Assembly (NCBI GenBank): GCA_034429695.1
Contig: DAOUGC010000056.1
Coordinates: forward strand, 38,554-102,553
DNA: 64,000 nucleotides
Source: DAOUGC01 sp034429695
GTDB lineage: Bacteria > Chloroflexota > Anaerolineae > Anaerolineales > Anaerolineaceae
Reading direction: 5' to 3'
Position 1 is the first letter of the stretch; the number at the start of each line of letters is the position of its first letter. The position numbers were made by a program, and so were the translations under genes. Shown here one piece after another: positions 35,059 through 43,804 of the stretch. The notes beneath the pieces are model-generated. The model searched no databases. It was given only the letters and a program-made list of their open reading frames with translations, and was not told the DNA's origin.

Positions 35059-35496
35059 ATGTTCTTCGGACAGTTCGAGCACACCATTGATGAAAAGGGC
35101 CGGATGACCATTCCGTCCCGTTTTCGCGTGCTGCTTGAACAGGGCGCTTACGTGACGGTTGGCTTTGACGGCAATCTGGTGGTCTGGCCTGCTGATGTTT
35201 TCGAGAAGGTTTACACAGCCGTGGGCCAACTTTCCATTACCAACGCAACCGCGCGCGACCTGATGCGTCACATGTTTGGCAAAGCCAGCCTGGTGGAATT
35301 TGATCGCGCCGGACGCATTCTTATCCCGCAATTCTTGCGCGATGATGCCGGGCTGACCGCAAACGCCATCGTGGTTGGTGCAGGCCGGTTCTTCGAGATC
35401 TGGTCTGAAGAGGAATGGCGCAAGAAGGACCAGGTGCTGCGGGATCAGCAAGCCATGGCCGAAAAGTATTCCTCGCTCGACATAACGGTCATGTAA
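35059..35496 (+). CDS. mraZ: MraZ transcriptional regulator
   Basis: 145 residues with two SpoVT/AbrB-like swapped-hairpin repeats: the first begins FFGQFEHTIDEKGRMTIPSRFR, shown here as FGQFEHTIDEKGR, and the second is ASLVEFDRAGRILIPQFLR. MraZ binds repeated GTGGG boxes upstream of its own operon, and four such boxes lie here at the start of transcription. It is first in the dcw operon; rsmH starts one base after its stop codon. Confidence 0.96.
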   Translation: MFFGQFEHTIDEKGRMTIPSRFRVLLEQGAYVTVGFDGNLVVWPADVFEKVYTAVGQLSITNATARDLMRHMFGKASLVEFDRAGRILIPQFLRDDAGLTANAIVVGAGRFFEIWSEEEWRKKDQVLRDQQAMAEKYSSLDITVM

Positions 35497-35497
35497 C

Positions 35498-36448
35498 ATG
35501 AGTGAACTACCCGGATATTCTGAGGTTCCGCATTTACCAGTACTTTACCATGAAATTATAACTGCTCTCCGTCCAATCAGCCCCAAACGCTATCTGGACG
35601 GAACCCTGGGCGCTGGAGGGCACTCCGCCGGAATTCTCGCGGCCAGTGCACCGCACGGCAAACTCCTCGGTCTCGATCTCGACCCCCAGGCGCTGGCGCT
35701 CGCAAGCCAGCGTCTCTCTTCCTACGGTGAGCGCGCCATGCTGGTGCAGGCTTCCTACCGCCAATTGGACGAGGTGATGGCAGAAGCTGGCTGGGAAAGC
35801 GTGCACGGCATTGTTTTTGACCTGGGCGTTTCCTCCATGCAGGTGGACACCCCCGACCGCGGGTTTTCTTTTCAGACCGACGGCCCGCTGGATATGCGTT
35901 TTGGGCCAACCCAACGCCTGACCGCCGGGCAGGTGGTCAACCAGTGGGATGAAACCGATCTGGCGGAGATCCTCTGGAAGTACGGCGAAGAACAACTTGC
36001 CCGGCGCATTGCCAGAGCCATTGTACAGAACCGCCCATACCAGACCACGCTGCAACTGGCAGCAGTGATCAAGAGGGCAGCCGGACGGCAGGGGCAGTCA
36101 TACCGCATCCATCCTGCCACCCGCTCCTTTCAGGCACTGCGCATTGCCGTCAATGACGAACTGAACGCCATTGAAGAAACCCTCCCAAAAGCCGTGGCGG
36201 CTCTGGAACCTGGCGGCAGGCTGGCAGTTATATCCTTTCACTCTCTTGAGGACCGCCTGGTCAAACAGTTTATGCGGCGCGAAAGTCGCGATTGCATTTG
36301 CCCGCCAGAACAGCCGGTATGTGTGTGCGGGCACAGAGCCAGCATTAAGGAAATCAACCGCCACCCCATTGTGGCGACGCAGGAAGAGATTAATGGCAAC
36401 CCGCGTGCAAGAAGCGCCAAACTGCGCGTGGCAGAGAAATTGTCATAA
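35498..36448 (+). CDS. rsmH: 16S rRNA (cytosine-1402 N4) methyltransferase RsmH
   Basis: 316 residues. Methylates C1402 in the 30S decoding centre using SAM. Signatures: YLDGTLGAGGHSAGIL (SAM motif I), DLDPQALA, GIVFDLGVSSMQVDTPDRGFS, RIHPATRSFQALRIAVN and VISFHSLEDRLVKQF. The ATG at 35498 lies one base after the mraZ stop, the standard mraZ-rsmH pairing. Confidence 0.97.
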   Translation: MSELPGYSEVPHLPVLYHEIITALRPISPKRYLDGTLGAGGHSAGILAASAPHGKLLGLDLDPQALALASQRLSSYGERAMLVQASYRQLDEVMAEAGWESVHGIVFDLGVSSMQVDTPDRGFSFQTDGPLDMRFGPTQRLTAGQVVNQWDETDLAEILWKYGEEQLARRIARAIVQNRPYQTTLQLAAVIKRAAGRQGQSYRIHPATRSFQALRIAVNDELNAIEETLPKAVAALEPGGRLAVISFHSLEDRLVKQFMRRESRDCICPPEQPVCVCGHRASIKEINRHPIVATQEEINGNPRARSAKLRVAEKLS

Positions 36449-36463
36449 TGGCATGAGTGTTGC

Positions 36464-36492
36464 AAGAGTCCTCAAAAAAACAGACTCTTTTT
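36464..36492 (+). promoter_or_regulatory. Terminator-like hairpin between rsmH and ftsL
   Basis: 7-bp stem AAGAGTC / GACTCTT, a 12-base A-rich loop and a T5 run. It resembles a weak intrinsic terminator inside the operon and may lower expression of the genes downstream relative to mraZ-rsmH. Confidence 0.5.
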
Positions 36493-36502
36493 ACAGGAAG
36501 AA

Positions 36503-36973
36503 ATGATGAGAAGCCGCATTAAACAGGCATACCAACAGGCGCCGTGGCGCGTACAGACCCAGAGGATGGGTGTCATCCTGCTGGGTGTGGTGGCTGTTTC
36601 TCTGGTGTTTGGAACTTATCTGTTTATCTCAGCCCAATCTGCTGCCGCCGGCCTGTTGATCCTCGATTACGATGACCGCAAGCAGATCCTGCTGCGCGAA
36701 ATATCTGACCTGGAAGCGCGACTGGCAATGGTTACTTCCACATCGGTCATGAATGAGCGCGCCCGCGAAATGGGGTTTGAGCCTTTGCAGGCACAAAACA
36801 TTATTTACATCCCCATGCCTGAATACCCCGGCCGCACCACCCCTGAACTTGCCCCCGCCCTGCCAACCCAGCCCGATGTCAGCGCGGTGATTTTGCCTGA
36901 ATATCGCGAATCACTTTGGGAGTGGTTCTTTCAGGATTTCACCCAGATCCCCCACCCAGGAGCGATCGAATGA
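36503..36973 (+). CDS. ftsL: FtsL-like septum protein
   Basis: 156 residues. Short cytoplasmic basic N-terminus, one membrane span (about 23-43, GVILLGVVAVSLVFGTYLFI), then a coiled-coil stretch (YDDRKQILLREISDLEARLA) and ERAREMGFEPL, the classic FtsL/FtsB ending. A proline-rich tail of about 50 residues follows, which is longer than usual. It sits between rsmH and ftsI, the normal ftsL place, and its stop overlaps the ftsI start (ATGA). It should bridge FtsQ and FtsW/FtsI in the divisome. Confidence 0.8.
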   Translation: MMRSRIKQAYQQAPWRVQTQRMGVILLGVVAVSLVFGTYLFISAQSAAAGLLILDYDDRKQILLREISDLEARLAMVTSTSVMNERAREMGFEPLQAQNIIYIPMPEYPGRTTPELAPALPTQPDVSAVILPEYRESLWEWFFQDFTQIPHPGAIE

Positions 36974-38754
36974 AAACCCTGACCCCGTGGCGTTTGAAAT
37001 TGATCGCCAGCGCAGTCACGATTGTGATTGCCCTGGTTCTGTTGCAAATGATCCGTCTGCAGACCATTCCGGTTGGCAAAGACCTGCTGGAATACGGCAT
37101 GCGCAATTACGATGTTGAAACCATCAACCTGCGCCCGGCGCGCGGCAACATCTATGATCGCTACGGCACGCTGCTGGCTGGAAATCGCAAAGCGTATGAA
37201 GTGGGTATTGACCTAAAAAACAATCCTGATACTGACAGCATCATCAAGGAAGTTGCCCTGGTGACCGATCTGGATTACAACATGCTGACCACCAAGGTCA
37301 ACGAAGCGGTTGAGCTGAACCTGCTGTACATCATGCTTTCACCCAGCATCACTGAGAAGCAGTACCATATTCTCGACAACAAAATCGACGAGTACAACGA
37401 GCGCGCCGCCAGCATGCGCCTCAAACGCGGGCAAACGGCTCCGTCGCTGGAAGGTCTGGTGTTCAGCTCGCATCTGGAACGCACCTATCCTGAAAATGAT
37501 ATTGCATCCAACATTCTGGGCTTTTACACCTTTTTGGACCTGGACAATCCCAAACCATTCGCCGGGGTGGAAGAGAATTACGACAACATGCTCTCCGGTG
37601 TCGGGCTGGAATGGACCCGTGTTCGCAACCCGGCGCGCACCGGCAAGATCCCCGAAATTCCCCCCGGCGCCAGCCTGGTGTTGACCATTGACCGTGAGAT
37701 CCAGGTGGAAGTGGAACGCATTCTGGATAAGGCAGTGGAAGAAAACCGTGCCGATTACGGCGTCATTCTGGTCATGGACCCTGAAACAGGCGAGATCCTT
37801 GCCATGGCAAGCACCCCACGCATGAACCTGAATGAATATTCCCGCCTGGGTGAGATCTACCCGGGCAGCACCCCCTTCAACCGGGTGGTGAGCGAGACCT
37901 ACGAGCCAGGCTCGGTATTCAAGGTGCTCACCATGGCTGCCGCACTGGATAGTGGAACGGTGACGCCGGACACCGTGTTTGTGGATACCGGCTCCTACTC
38001 CTACGGCGGCATCACGGTTTACAACTGGGATGGCGGCGCATGGGGACCCCAGAACATGACCGGCTGCATGCAGCACTCGTTGAATGTGTGCCTCTCATGG
38101 CTGGCAGACGAGATGAACACCGATGTGTTCTATCCCTATCTGGATAAGTTTGGAATCGGGCACATGACCAATGTGGACGTGGGCGGTGAAATGTACAACC
38201 AATTGATCACCCCTGCCTCCAGCCAGTGGTTCGACTCGCAACTTGTGGTTAATTCCTTTGGTCAGGGTGTGGCCGTCACCCCGCTGCAACTGGCAACCGC
38301 CATTTCGGCTGTGGCCAACGACGGCAAAATGATGTGGCCGCACGTGGTGAAAGCAGTCGTCGAGAATGGTCACCAGCGGGAATTGACGCCGCGTGTGCTC
38401 TCCCAACCCATCTCCGCTGAAACCGCTCACACCCTCACCGACATGCTGACCGTCTCGCTGGAAGAGGAAGCATCCAAGGCGCTGTTGGAAAACTACCGCG
38501 TGGCAGGCAAGACCGGAACCGGTGAAATCCCAACTCCTGAAGGCTATTCCAGCACCGAATGGAATGCTTCATTCGTGGGCTGGGGACCGTCCGAGGATCC
38601 ACAGTTCCTGGTTTACGTATGGCTGGCAAAGCCAAAATCGGACCGCTGGGGTTCGGTGGTGGCTGCACCGGTTTTCAGGCAGATAACCGAACGCCTGGTC
38701 ATTCTAATGGACATCCCGCCCGACTCAATTCGGGGACAAATGTCAGGTCAATGA
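36970..38754 (+). CDS. ftsI: Septal transpeptidase FtsI (PBP2x/PBP3 class B)
   Basis: 594 residues. Membrane anchor at about 10-30, a PBP dimerisation domain starting RPARGNIYDRYGTLLA, and a transpeptidase domain with catalytic S315 in SVFK, SLN at 370-372 and KTG at 514-516. It cross-links septal peptidoglycan and works with FtsW. There is no PASTA domain. The start at 36970 overlaps the ftsL stop by 4 bases. The murE gene, normally next, is missing: murF follows after 24 bases. Confidence 0.95.
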   Translation: MKTLTPWRLKLIASAVTIVIALVLLQMIRLQTIPVGKDLLEYGMRNYDVETINLRPARGNIYDRYGTLLAGNRKAYEVGIDLKNNPDTDSIIKEVALVTDLDYNMLTTKVNEAVELNLLYIMLSPSITEKQYHILDNKIDEYNERAASMRLKRGQTAPSLEGLVFSSHLERTYPENDIASNILGFYTFLDLDNPKPFAGVEENYDNMLSGVGLEWTRVRNPARTGKIPEIPPGASLVLTIDREIQVEVERILDKAVEENRADYGVILVMDPETGEILAMASTPRMNLNEYSRLGEIYPGSTPFNRVVSETYEPGSVFKVLTMAAALDSGTVTPDTVFVDTGSYSYGGITVYNWDGGAWGPQNMTGCMQHSLNVCLSWLADEMNTDVFYPYLDKFGIGHMTNVDVGGEMYNQLITPASSQWFDSQLVVNSFGQGVAVTPLQLATAISAVANDGKMMWPHVVKAVVENGHQRELTPRVLSQPISAETAHTLTDMLTVSLEEEASKALLENYRVAGKTGTGEIPTPEGYSSTEWNASFVGWGPSEDPQFLVYVWLAKPKSDRWGSVVAAPVFRQITERLVILMDIPPDSIRGQMSGQ

Positions 38755-38778
38755 CAGACAGGACCGAGTGAGGATACT

Positions 38779-40200
38779 TTGCTTAATCTGGCAGACGTGA
38801 TCGAAGCCATAACCGGCATCCGCCCCGACGGAGCCTCCCTGATCATCAGCGAGGCTTCCATCGATTCTCGCCAGGTCATTCCGGCAGCATTGTTTGTGGC
38901 GCTGCAAGGAGAACGCGCCGACGGTCACGATTACGTCGGAGCGGCCTTCAAGCGCGGCGCCCAGCTTGCCCTGGTGCAAAAAGACATGGCGGATCAGTTT
39001 GAGCAGGTGGACCTCCGCAAGGGCATTTTCAACCCCAACCTTAAGTTGCCCAAACCGCCCTTCTGCCTTCTGGTTGAAGACAGCCTGGCGGCGCTGCAAA
39101 CAGTGGCGCGGTTCTGGCGGCGCAAGTTGAACCTGCGCGTGGTCGGTGTGACCGGCAGCGTGGGCAAATCCACCACCAAGGAACTGATCGCCGAAGTGCT
39201 GGGCATGCGCTATCACACCTTTAAAAACCCCGGCAATCTCAACAATGAAATTGGACTGCCGTTGAGTGTGCTGCGCCTGGGCCCCGGACACGAACGGGCT
39301 GTACTGGAGATGGGCTTTTATGTGCCGGGCGAAATTGCCTTCCTGTGCGATATCGCCGCCCCGCAGGTGGGCGTGGTCACCAATATCGGCACGGTGCACG
39401 CTGAACGCGCCGGTTCGCAGGAAGAAATTGCCAGGGGCAAATCCGAACTGATCCAATCGCTGCCCCCCGCCCCTGAAGGCGTTGCAATTCTCAATTACGA
39501 CGATCCCTTCGTGCGCGATATGGCTTCACTAACCCGCGCGCGGGTGATCTTCTACGGCGTCACTCCGCAGGCTCATTTGTGGGCTGACAAGGTGGAAAGC
39601 ATGGGTCTGGAGGGTATTCGTTTCCGACTGCATTACCGCAACGAAGTCCTGCATCTGCGCGTCCCGTTGATCGGACGCCATTCGGTGCACACTGCCCTGC
39701 GCGCCGCAGCAGTTGGCCTGGCAGAAGGGCTGACCTGGAATGAAATCATTGCCGGCCTGATGCACGGACATTCTCAATTGCGCCTGATGGCCGTTCACAC
39801 CGAGAGCGGCGCTTTCATCATTGATGACACCTACAATGCCTCGCCCGAATCTTCGCTGGCTGCGCTCAATTTGCTCAGTGAACTGGACGGACGGCGTGTG
39901 GCAGTGCTGGGTGAAATGTACGAGCTGGGTCAGTACGAACGCCAGGGACACGAACTGGTTGGCGCGCGCGCCGCTGAAGTGTGCGTTGAACTGGTTACGG
40001 TGGGTGAACTGGGGCAGACCATTGCCCAGGCAGCCCGCCGCGCCGGCATGCGCGCTTCAGCCATCACCAGTCTGATCGACGTTCCTGAGACCATTGAATT
40101 CTTGCGGAACCGGCTGAAAGCCGGTGACGTGGTGCTGGTGAAAGGTTCCCACGGCTTGCGCATGGATCGAATCGTGGCAGCACTGGAGGCAAGCCAATGA
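38779..40200 (+). CDS. murF: UDP-MurNAc-tripeptide D-Ala-D-Ala ligase MurF
   Basis: 473 residues. Mur ligase: VGVTGSVGKSTTKELIA (ATP loop), NPGNLNNEIGLPLSVLRL, AVLEMGFYVPGEIA, DDTYNASPESSLAAL and KGSHGLRMDRI, the last two being MurF rather than MurE type. Adds D-Ala-D-Ala to the stem peptide. The start is a TTG (38779) with GTGAGGAT upstream; a GTG six codons later is possible. The stop overlaps the mraY ATG by 4 bases. Confidence 0.94.
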   Translation: MLNLADVIEAITGIRPDGASLIISEASIDSRQVIPAALFVALQGERADGHDYVGAAFKRGAQLALVQKDMADQFEQVDLRKGIFNPNLKLPKPPFCLLVEDSLAALQTVARFWRRKLNLRVVGVTGSVGKSTTKELIAEVLGMRYHTFKNPGNLNNEIGLPLSVLRLGPGHERAVLEMGFYVPGEIAFLCDIAAPQVGVVTNIGTVHAERAGSQEEIARGKSELIQSLPPAPEGVAILNYDDPFVRDMASLTRARVIFYGVTPQAHLWADKVESMGLEGIRFRLHYRNEVLHLRVPLIGRHSVHTALRAAAVGLAEGLTWNEIIAGLMHGHSQLRLMAVHTESGAFIIDDTYNASPESSLAALNLLSELDGRRVAVLGEMYELGQYERQGHELVGARAAEVCVELVTVGELGQTIAQAARRAGMRASAITSLIDVPETIEFLRNRLKAGDVVLVKGSHGLRMDRIVAALEASQ

Positions 40201-41192
40201 AAGAAACTTCACTCGCACTGGCGCTCAGCATGTTGGGGTTCATGATGACCGTAATCTGGGGCGGCCCATTGGTCCGCTTGCTGCGTTACTGGAAGATCGG
40301 CAAGCTAATCCGCATCGAAGGTCCGGCGCGGCATCTGGAAACCAAAATGGGCATCCCCACCATGGGCGGTGTGATGTTCATCCTGCCGGTGGCGCTGTTG
40401 ACCATCCTGATGAACGCCGCCACCCTGCTGGGCGTGGATGTGCTGGGGCAATCGGTACTGCTGCCTCTGCTGGTGCTCATCGCGTTCGCCATTCTCGGTG
40501 GTGTTGACGACTGGGAAGGCATTCGCGGTCCGCGCCGTGGGCTGGGCATGCGCGCCCGCACCAAGTTTGCTCTGCAGGTGATCATTGCCGTTGGTGTGGC
40601 TTTTGTTTTACAGTACTTCCTCGATACCCCTGAGCTGTTCTGGCCCGGTTTCGAGGAACCCCTGGAGCTTGGCTGGTGGTACATTCCGCTGGCGGCTTTC
40701 ATCATCGTCGGCGCTTCCAATGCCATCAATTTCACCGACGGTCTCGACGGGTTGGCCGGTCTCATCTCCGCCACCGCATTTGTAGCATACGGCATTATCG
40801 CCCTCATGCAAGACCAGGTCTTCCTGGGGCGCTTCTGCTTCAGCATTGTGGGCGCTTTGTTTGGTTTCCTGTGGTTCAACGTTCACCCTGCTGAACTGAT
40901 CATGGGTGATACCGGCGCTCTGGCGCTGGGCGCCACCCTGGGCGTGGTGGCTTTGATGACCGGTCAGTGGCTGCTCCTGCCGTTGATCATCGTCATCCCC
41001 GCCAGCGAGGGTCTGTCGGTTGTTCTGCAGGTGGCTTACTTCAAACTGACCAAGGGAAAACGCTTGTTTAAAATGGCGCCCTTGCATCATCACTTTGAGT
41101 TGCTCGGCTGGTCAGAGACGCAGGTGGTGCAGCGTTTCTGGCTGGTGAGCCTGTTGTTTGCCATGCTGGGCATGGCGATTGCGCTGGTGTAA
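40197..41192 (+). CDS. mraY: Phospho-MurNAc-pentapeptide transferase MraY
   Basis: 331 residues and about ten membrane spans. Transfers phospho-MurNAc-pentapeptide to undecaprenyl phosphate to give lipid I. Motifs: HLETKMGIPTMGGVMF, GGVDDWEG (Mg-binding Asp pair), SNAINFTDGLDGLAG, GDTGALALGATLG and APLHHHFELLGWSE. It begins inside the murF stop; murD starts 3 bases after it ends. Confidence 0.97.
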   Translation: MKETSLALALSMLGFMMTVIWGGPLVRLLRYWKIGKLIRIEGPARHLETKMGIPTMGGVMFILPVALLTILMNAATLLGVDVLGQSVLLPLLVLIAFAILGGVDDWEGIRGPRRGLGMRARTKFALQVIIAVGVAFVLQYFLDTPELFWPGFEEPLELGWWYIPLAAFIIVGASNAINFTDGLDGLAGLISATAFVAYGIIALMQDQVFLGRFCFSIVGALFGFLWFNVHPAELIMGDTGALALGATLGVVALMTGQWLLLPLIIVIPASEGLSVVLQVAYFKLTKGKRLFKMAPLHHHFELLGWSETQVVQRFWLVSLLFAMLGMAIALV

Positions 41193-41195
41193 CCG

Positions 41196-42584
41196 ATGAA
41201 AAACTGGAATGGTGAGCGCGTGTTGATACTGGGTGCGGCCAGGCAGGGACTTGCCACGGCCCGCCATCTCGCGCGCCACGGTGCAACCGTCACCCTCAAC
41301 GACAAACGTCCGGCTGCCAGCCTGGGTTCGGTATCCCATGAAATGCAGGCACTTGGTGTTCGCTGCGTTTTCGGCGATCACCCGTTGAACCTGCTGGACG
41401 GAACGCAATTGGTGTGCATCTCTGGCGGCGTCCCCCTCACCCTTCCAATTGTGGTGGAAGCGCAAAAACGGAGGATCCCGCTCAGCAACGACTCGCAGAT
41501 CTTCATGGAATCGGTTCCATGCCCGGTGGTTGGCATCACCGGCTCAGCCGGCAAGACCACCACCACCACCCTGGTGGGGCGCATTGCCCGTCTGGCGGTC
41601 GCTGCTCCTCAAAAAGCATGGGTGGGTGGCAACATCGGCAACCCGCTGATTGAAGAAGTGAACAACATCCGTCCAGATGACCTCGTCATCCTTGAGCTGT
41701 CCAGCTTTCAGACGGAGCTGATGACGCGCTCACCCCGGGTGGCTGCCATCCTCAACATCACCCCCAACCACCTGGACCGCCACGGAGACATGCAATCTTA
41801 CACACTCGCAAAAGCCCGCCTGCTTGATTTTCAATCCACAGGCGACGTGGCTGTGCTGGGGCGCGAAGACGCTGGCGCATGGGATCTGCGTGACCGGGTG
41901 AAGGGATCATTGATCAGCTTTGGTTTTGGCCCCTTGCCTGACGGCGCTTCAGGCGCGTATCTGGCCGGTACCAGCCTGATGGTGCGCATGCATGATCAGG
42001 AAGTGACTGTGGCACAGCGTGAAGAGATCAAATTGCGCGGCGAACATAATGTGATGAACGTTCTGGCCGCCTTTGCCATTGCAGCCGCTGCCGGTTTGCC
42101 GTTTGAAGCCATGCACGCCGCGCTGGACGGCTTTACCGGCGTGGAACACCGCCTGGAATATGTGGGCAGCCGCGCTGGAGCGGCGTGGTACAACGACTCA
42201 ATCGCCACCGCCCCGGAACGCACCCTGGCAGCATTGACCTCTTTCAATGAGCCATTGGTGCTGTTGCTTGGCGGGCGTGACAAGAACCTGCCCTATGACG
42301 AGCTGGTGAAAGCCATCCGCCGCAGAGTGGATCACGTGGTGGTATTCGGTGAGGTGGCCGGCAAGATTTTGGAAGCACTTGAAACCACCCCCGGTGAGCG
42401 CGCTGAACGCCCTTACACGGTTGACCGTTGCGCCAATCTGGAATCAGCGGTGAAAGCCGCGGCAGCCGTGGCTCAAGCCGGAGACGTGGTCTTGCTGTCT
42501 CCGTCGGCGACCAGTTATGACGAGTTTACCGATTTTGCAGAAAGAGGCGAGGCATTTCGCAAATGGGTACAACAACTTTCGTGA
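41196..42584 (+). CDS. murD: UDP-MurNAc-L-Ala D-Glu ligase MurD
   Basis: 462 residues. Rossmann-like N domain (VLILGAARQGLATARHLA), ATP loop GITGSAGKTTTTTLVG, LELSSFQTELM, ILNITPNHLDRHGDM, EHRLEYVG, YNDSIATAPERTLAAL and LLLGGRDKNLPYDEL. Adds D-glutamate to UDP-MurNAc-L-Ala. All key MurD motifs are intact. The end overlaps the ftsW start. Confidence 0.97.
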   Translation: MKNWNGERVLILGAARQGLATARHLARHGATVTLNDKRPAASLGSVSHEMQALGVRCVFGDHPLNLLDGTQLVCISGGVPLTLPIVVEAQKRRIPLSNDSQIFMESVPCPVVGITGSAGKTTTTTLVGRIARLAVAAPQKAWVGGNIGNPLIEEVNNIRPDDLVILELSSFQTELMTRSPRVAAILNITPNHLDRHGDMQSYTLAKARLLDFQSTGDVAVLGREDAGAWDLRDRVKGSLISFGFGPLPDGASGAYLAGTSLMVRMHDQEVTVAQREEIKLRGEHNVMNVLAAFAIAAAAGLPFEAMHAALDGFTGVEHRLEYVGSRAGAAWYNDSIATAPERTLAALTSFNEPLVLLLGGRDKNLPYDELVKAIRRRVDHVVVFGEVAGKILEALETTPGERAERPYTVDRCANLESAVKAAAAVAQAGDVVLLSPSATSYDEFTDFAERGEAFRKWVQQLS

Positions 42585-43804
42585 ATCGGTCCACAACCCG
42601 AACGGGCAAACCCCGTCCCCTGCACCTTGGGATTGATGTTCCCCTGGTGGTGTCGGTCATTTCGCTGCTGGTGATCGGTTTAATGGCTGTGTTCTCTTCC
42701 AGTTCCGACTGGTCATTTATCAAATATGACTTCTCAGGTTACATGGTACTTCGCCAAACCGTGTTTGCAATCGTCGGTCTGGTGGCCGGTGGCATCGTCA
42801 TGTTGATGGACTACCACATCGTACGCCGGTTTGCCGTCTGGATCCTGTTGGGAACGCTTGGCATTCTATTCGTCCTCGTCATCGTTGGTTCCGGCACGGT
42901 GGGCAAACGCGCCATCTTTGATGGTTCCATTCAGCCTTCAGAGCTTGCCAAGTTGATGATTGTGTTGTACCTGTCGGTCTGGCTGCATTCCAAACGCGAA
43001 TATCTCAGTTCCGTGACGCTGGGGTTAATCCCCCTGGGAACCATCATCGGCGCCACCGCCAGCCTGATCCTGCTGCAAACCGATATCAGCGCCGCGCTCA
43101 CCGTGGTTGTGCTGGGTGCGATCATGTTCTTCATCGGCGGCGGCGATTTGCGACAGATTATTCTGATCGTCCTGATGGTTGGACTGCTGGCTTTTCTGGC
43201 AGTCACCCTCTTTGAACGCGGGCGTGAACGTGTCGATCAATTTACACAAGGCTTTTCTGACCCCATGGCGGCCTCGTATCACCTGCAGCGTGCCATGGAA
43301 GCCATCGTACGCGGTGGTTTCTTCGGGGTGGGTATCGGCAACGGCATCACCAAACACACCGGCCTGCCTGTACCCTGGACCGACAGTATCTTCGCTGTCA
43401 TCGCCGAGGAGACCGGGCTGTTTGGTTGTCTGATTATTGCCGGTCTTTATGTCGTCATCATCTGGCGCGGTATTCGCATTGCCCTGCGCGCGCCAGACAT
43501 GTTGGGCGCGTTGATGGCAGGCGGCCTGTCCATTTGGATCGGCATGGAAGCCGCCATTAACATTGCCGTTTTGGTCAACCTGGTTCCATTTGCTGGAAAC
43601 GCCCTGCCCCTCATCAGTTACGGCGGTTCCAGTCTGGTCACCACACTCATCGCGCTCGGGATCATTGCCTCCATCGGACGCCATGCATCCTTGGAGCACG
43701 ACGAGAAGGAAGGGAGCATCTTCAGTGCGGTTGTTGATTTGCGCCGGAGGGACCGGCGGCGGCGTGTATCCCGCCGTAACCGTCCTCAAAGCTCTGCAGA
43801 GTAA
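42563..43804 (+). CDS. ftsW: Septal glycosyltransferase FtsW (SEDS)
   Basis: 413 residues and about ten membrane spans. SEDS polymerase of lipid II, partner of FtsI. Motifs: GSGTVGKRAI, QPSELAKL, GGFFGVGIGNGITKH, DSIFAVIAEETGLFG (catalytic Asp region) and PLISYGGSSLVTT. The start could be the ATG at 42563 (22-base overlap with murD) or the GTG at 42581, which overlaps the murD stop in a typical GTGA. The basic C-terminal tail (LRRRDRRRRVSRRNR) is coded in the region shared with murG. Confidence 0.95.
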   Translation: MGTTTFVNRSTTRTGKPRPLHLGIDVPLVVSVISLLVIGLMAVFSSSSDWSFIKYDFSGYMVLRQTVFAIVGLVAGGIVMLMDYHIVRRFAVWILLGTLGILFVLVIVGSGTVGKRAIFDGSIQPSELAKLMIVLYLSVWLHSKREYLSSVTLGLIPLGTIIGATASLILLQTDISAALTVVVLGAIMFFIGGGDLRQIILIVLMVGLLAFLAVTLFERGRERVDQFTQGFSDPMAASYHLQRAMEAIVRGGFFGVGIGNGITKHTGLPVPWTDSIFAVIAEETGLFGCLIIAGLYVVIIWRGIRIALRAPDMLGALMAGGLSIWIGMEAAINIAVLVNLVPFAGNALPLISYGGSSLVTTLIALGIIASIGRHASLEHDEKEGSIFSAVVDLRRRDRRRRVSRRNRPQSSAE

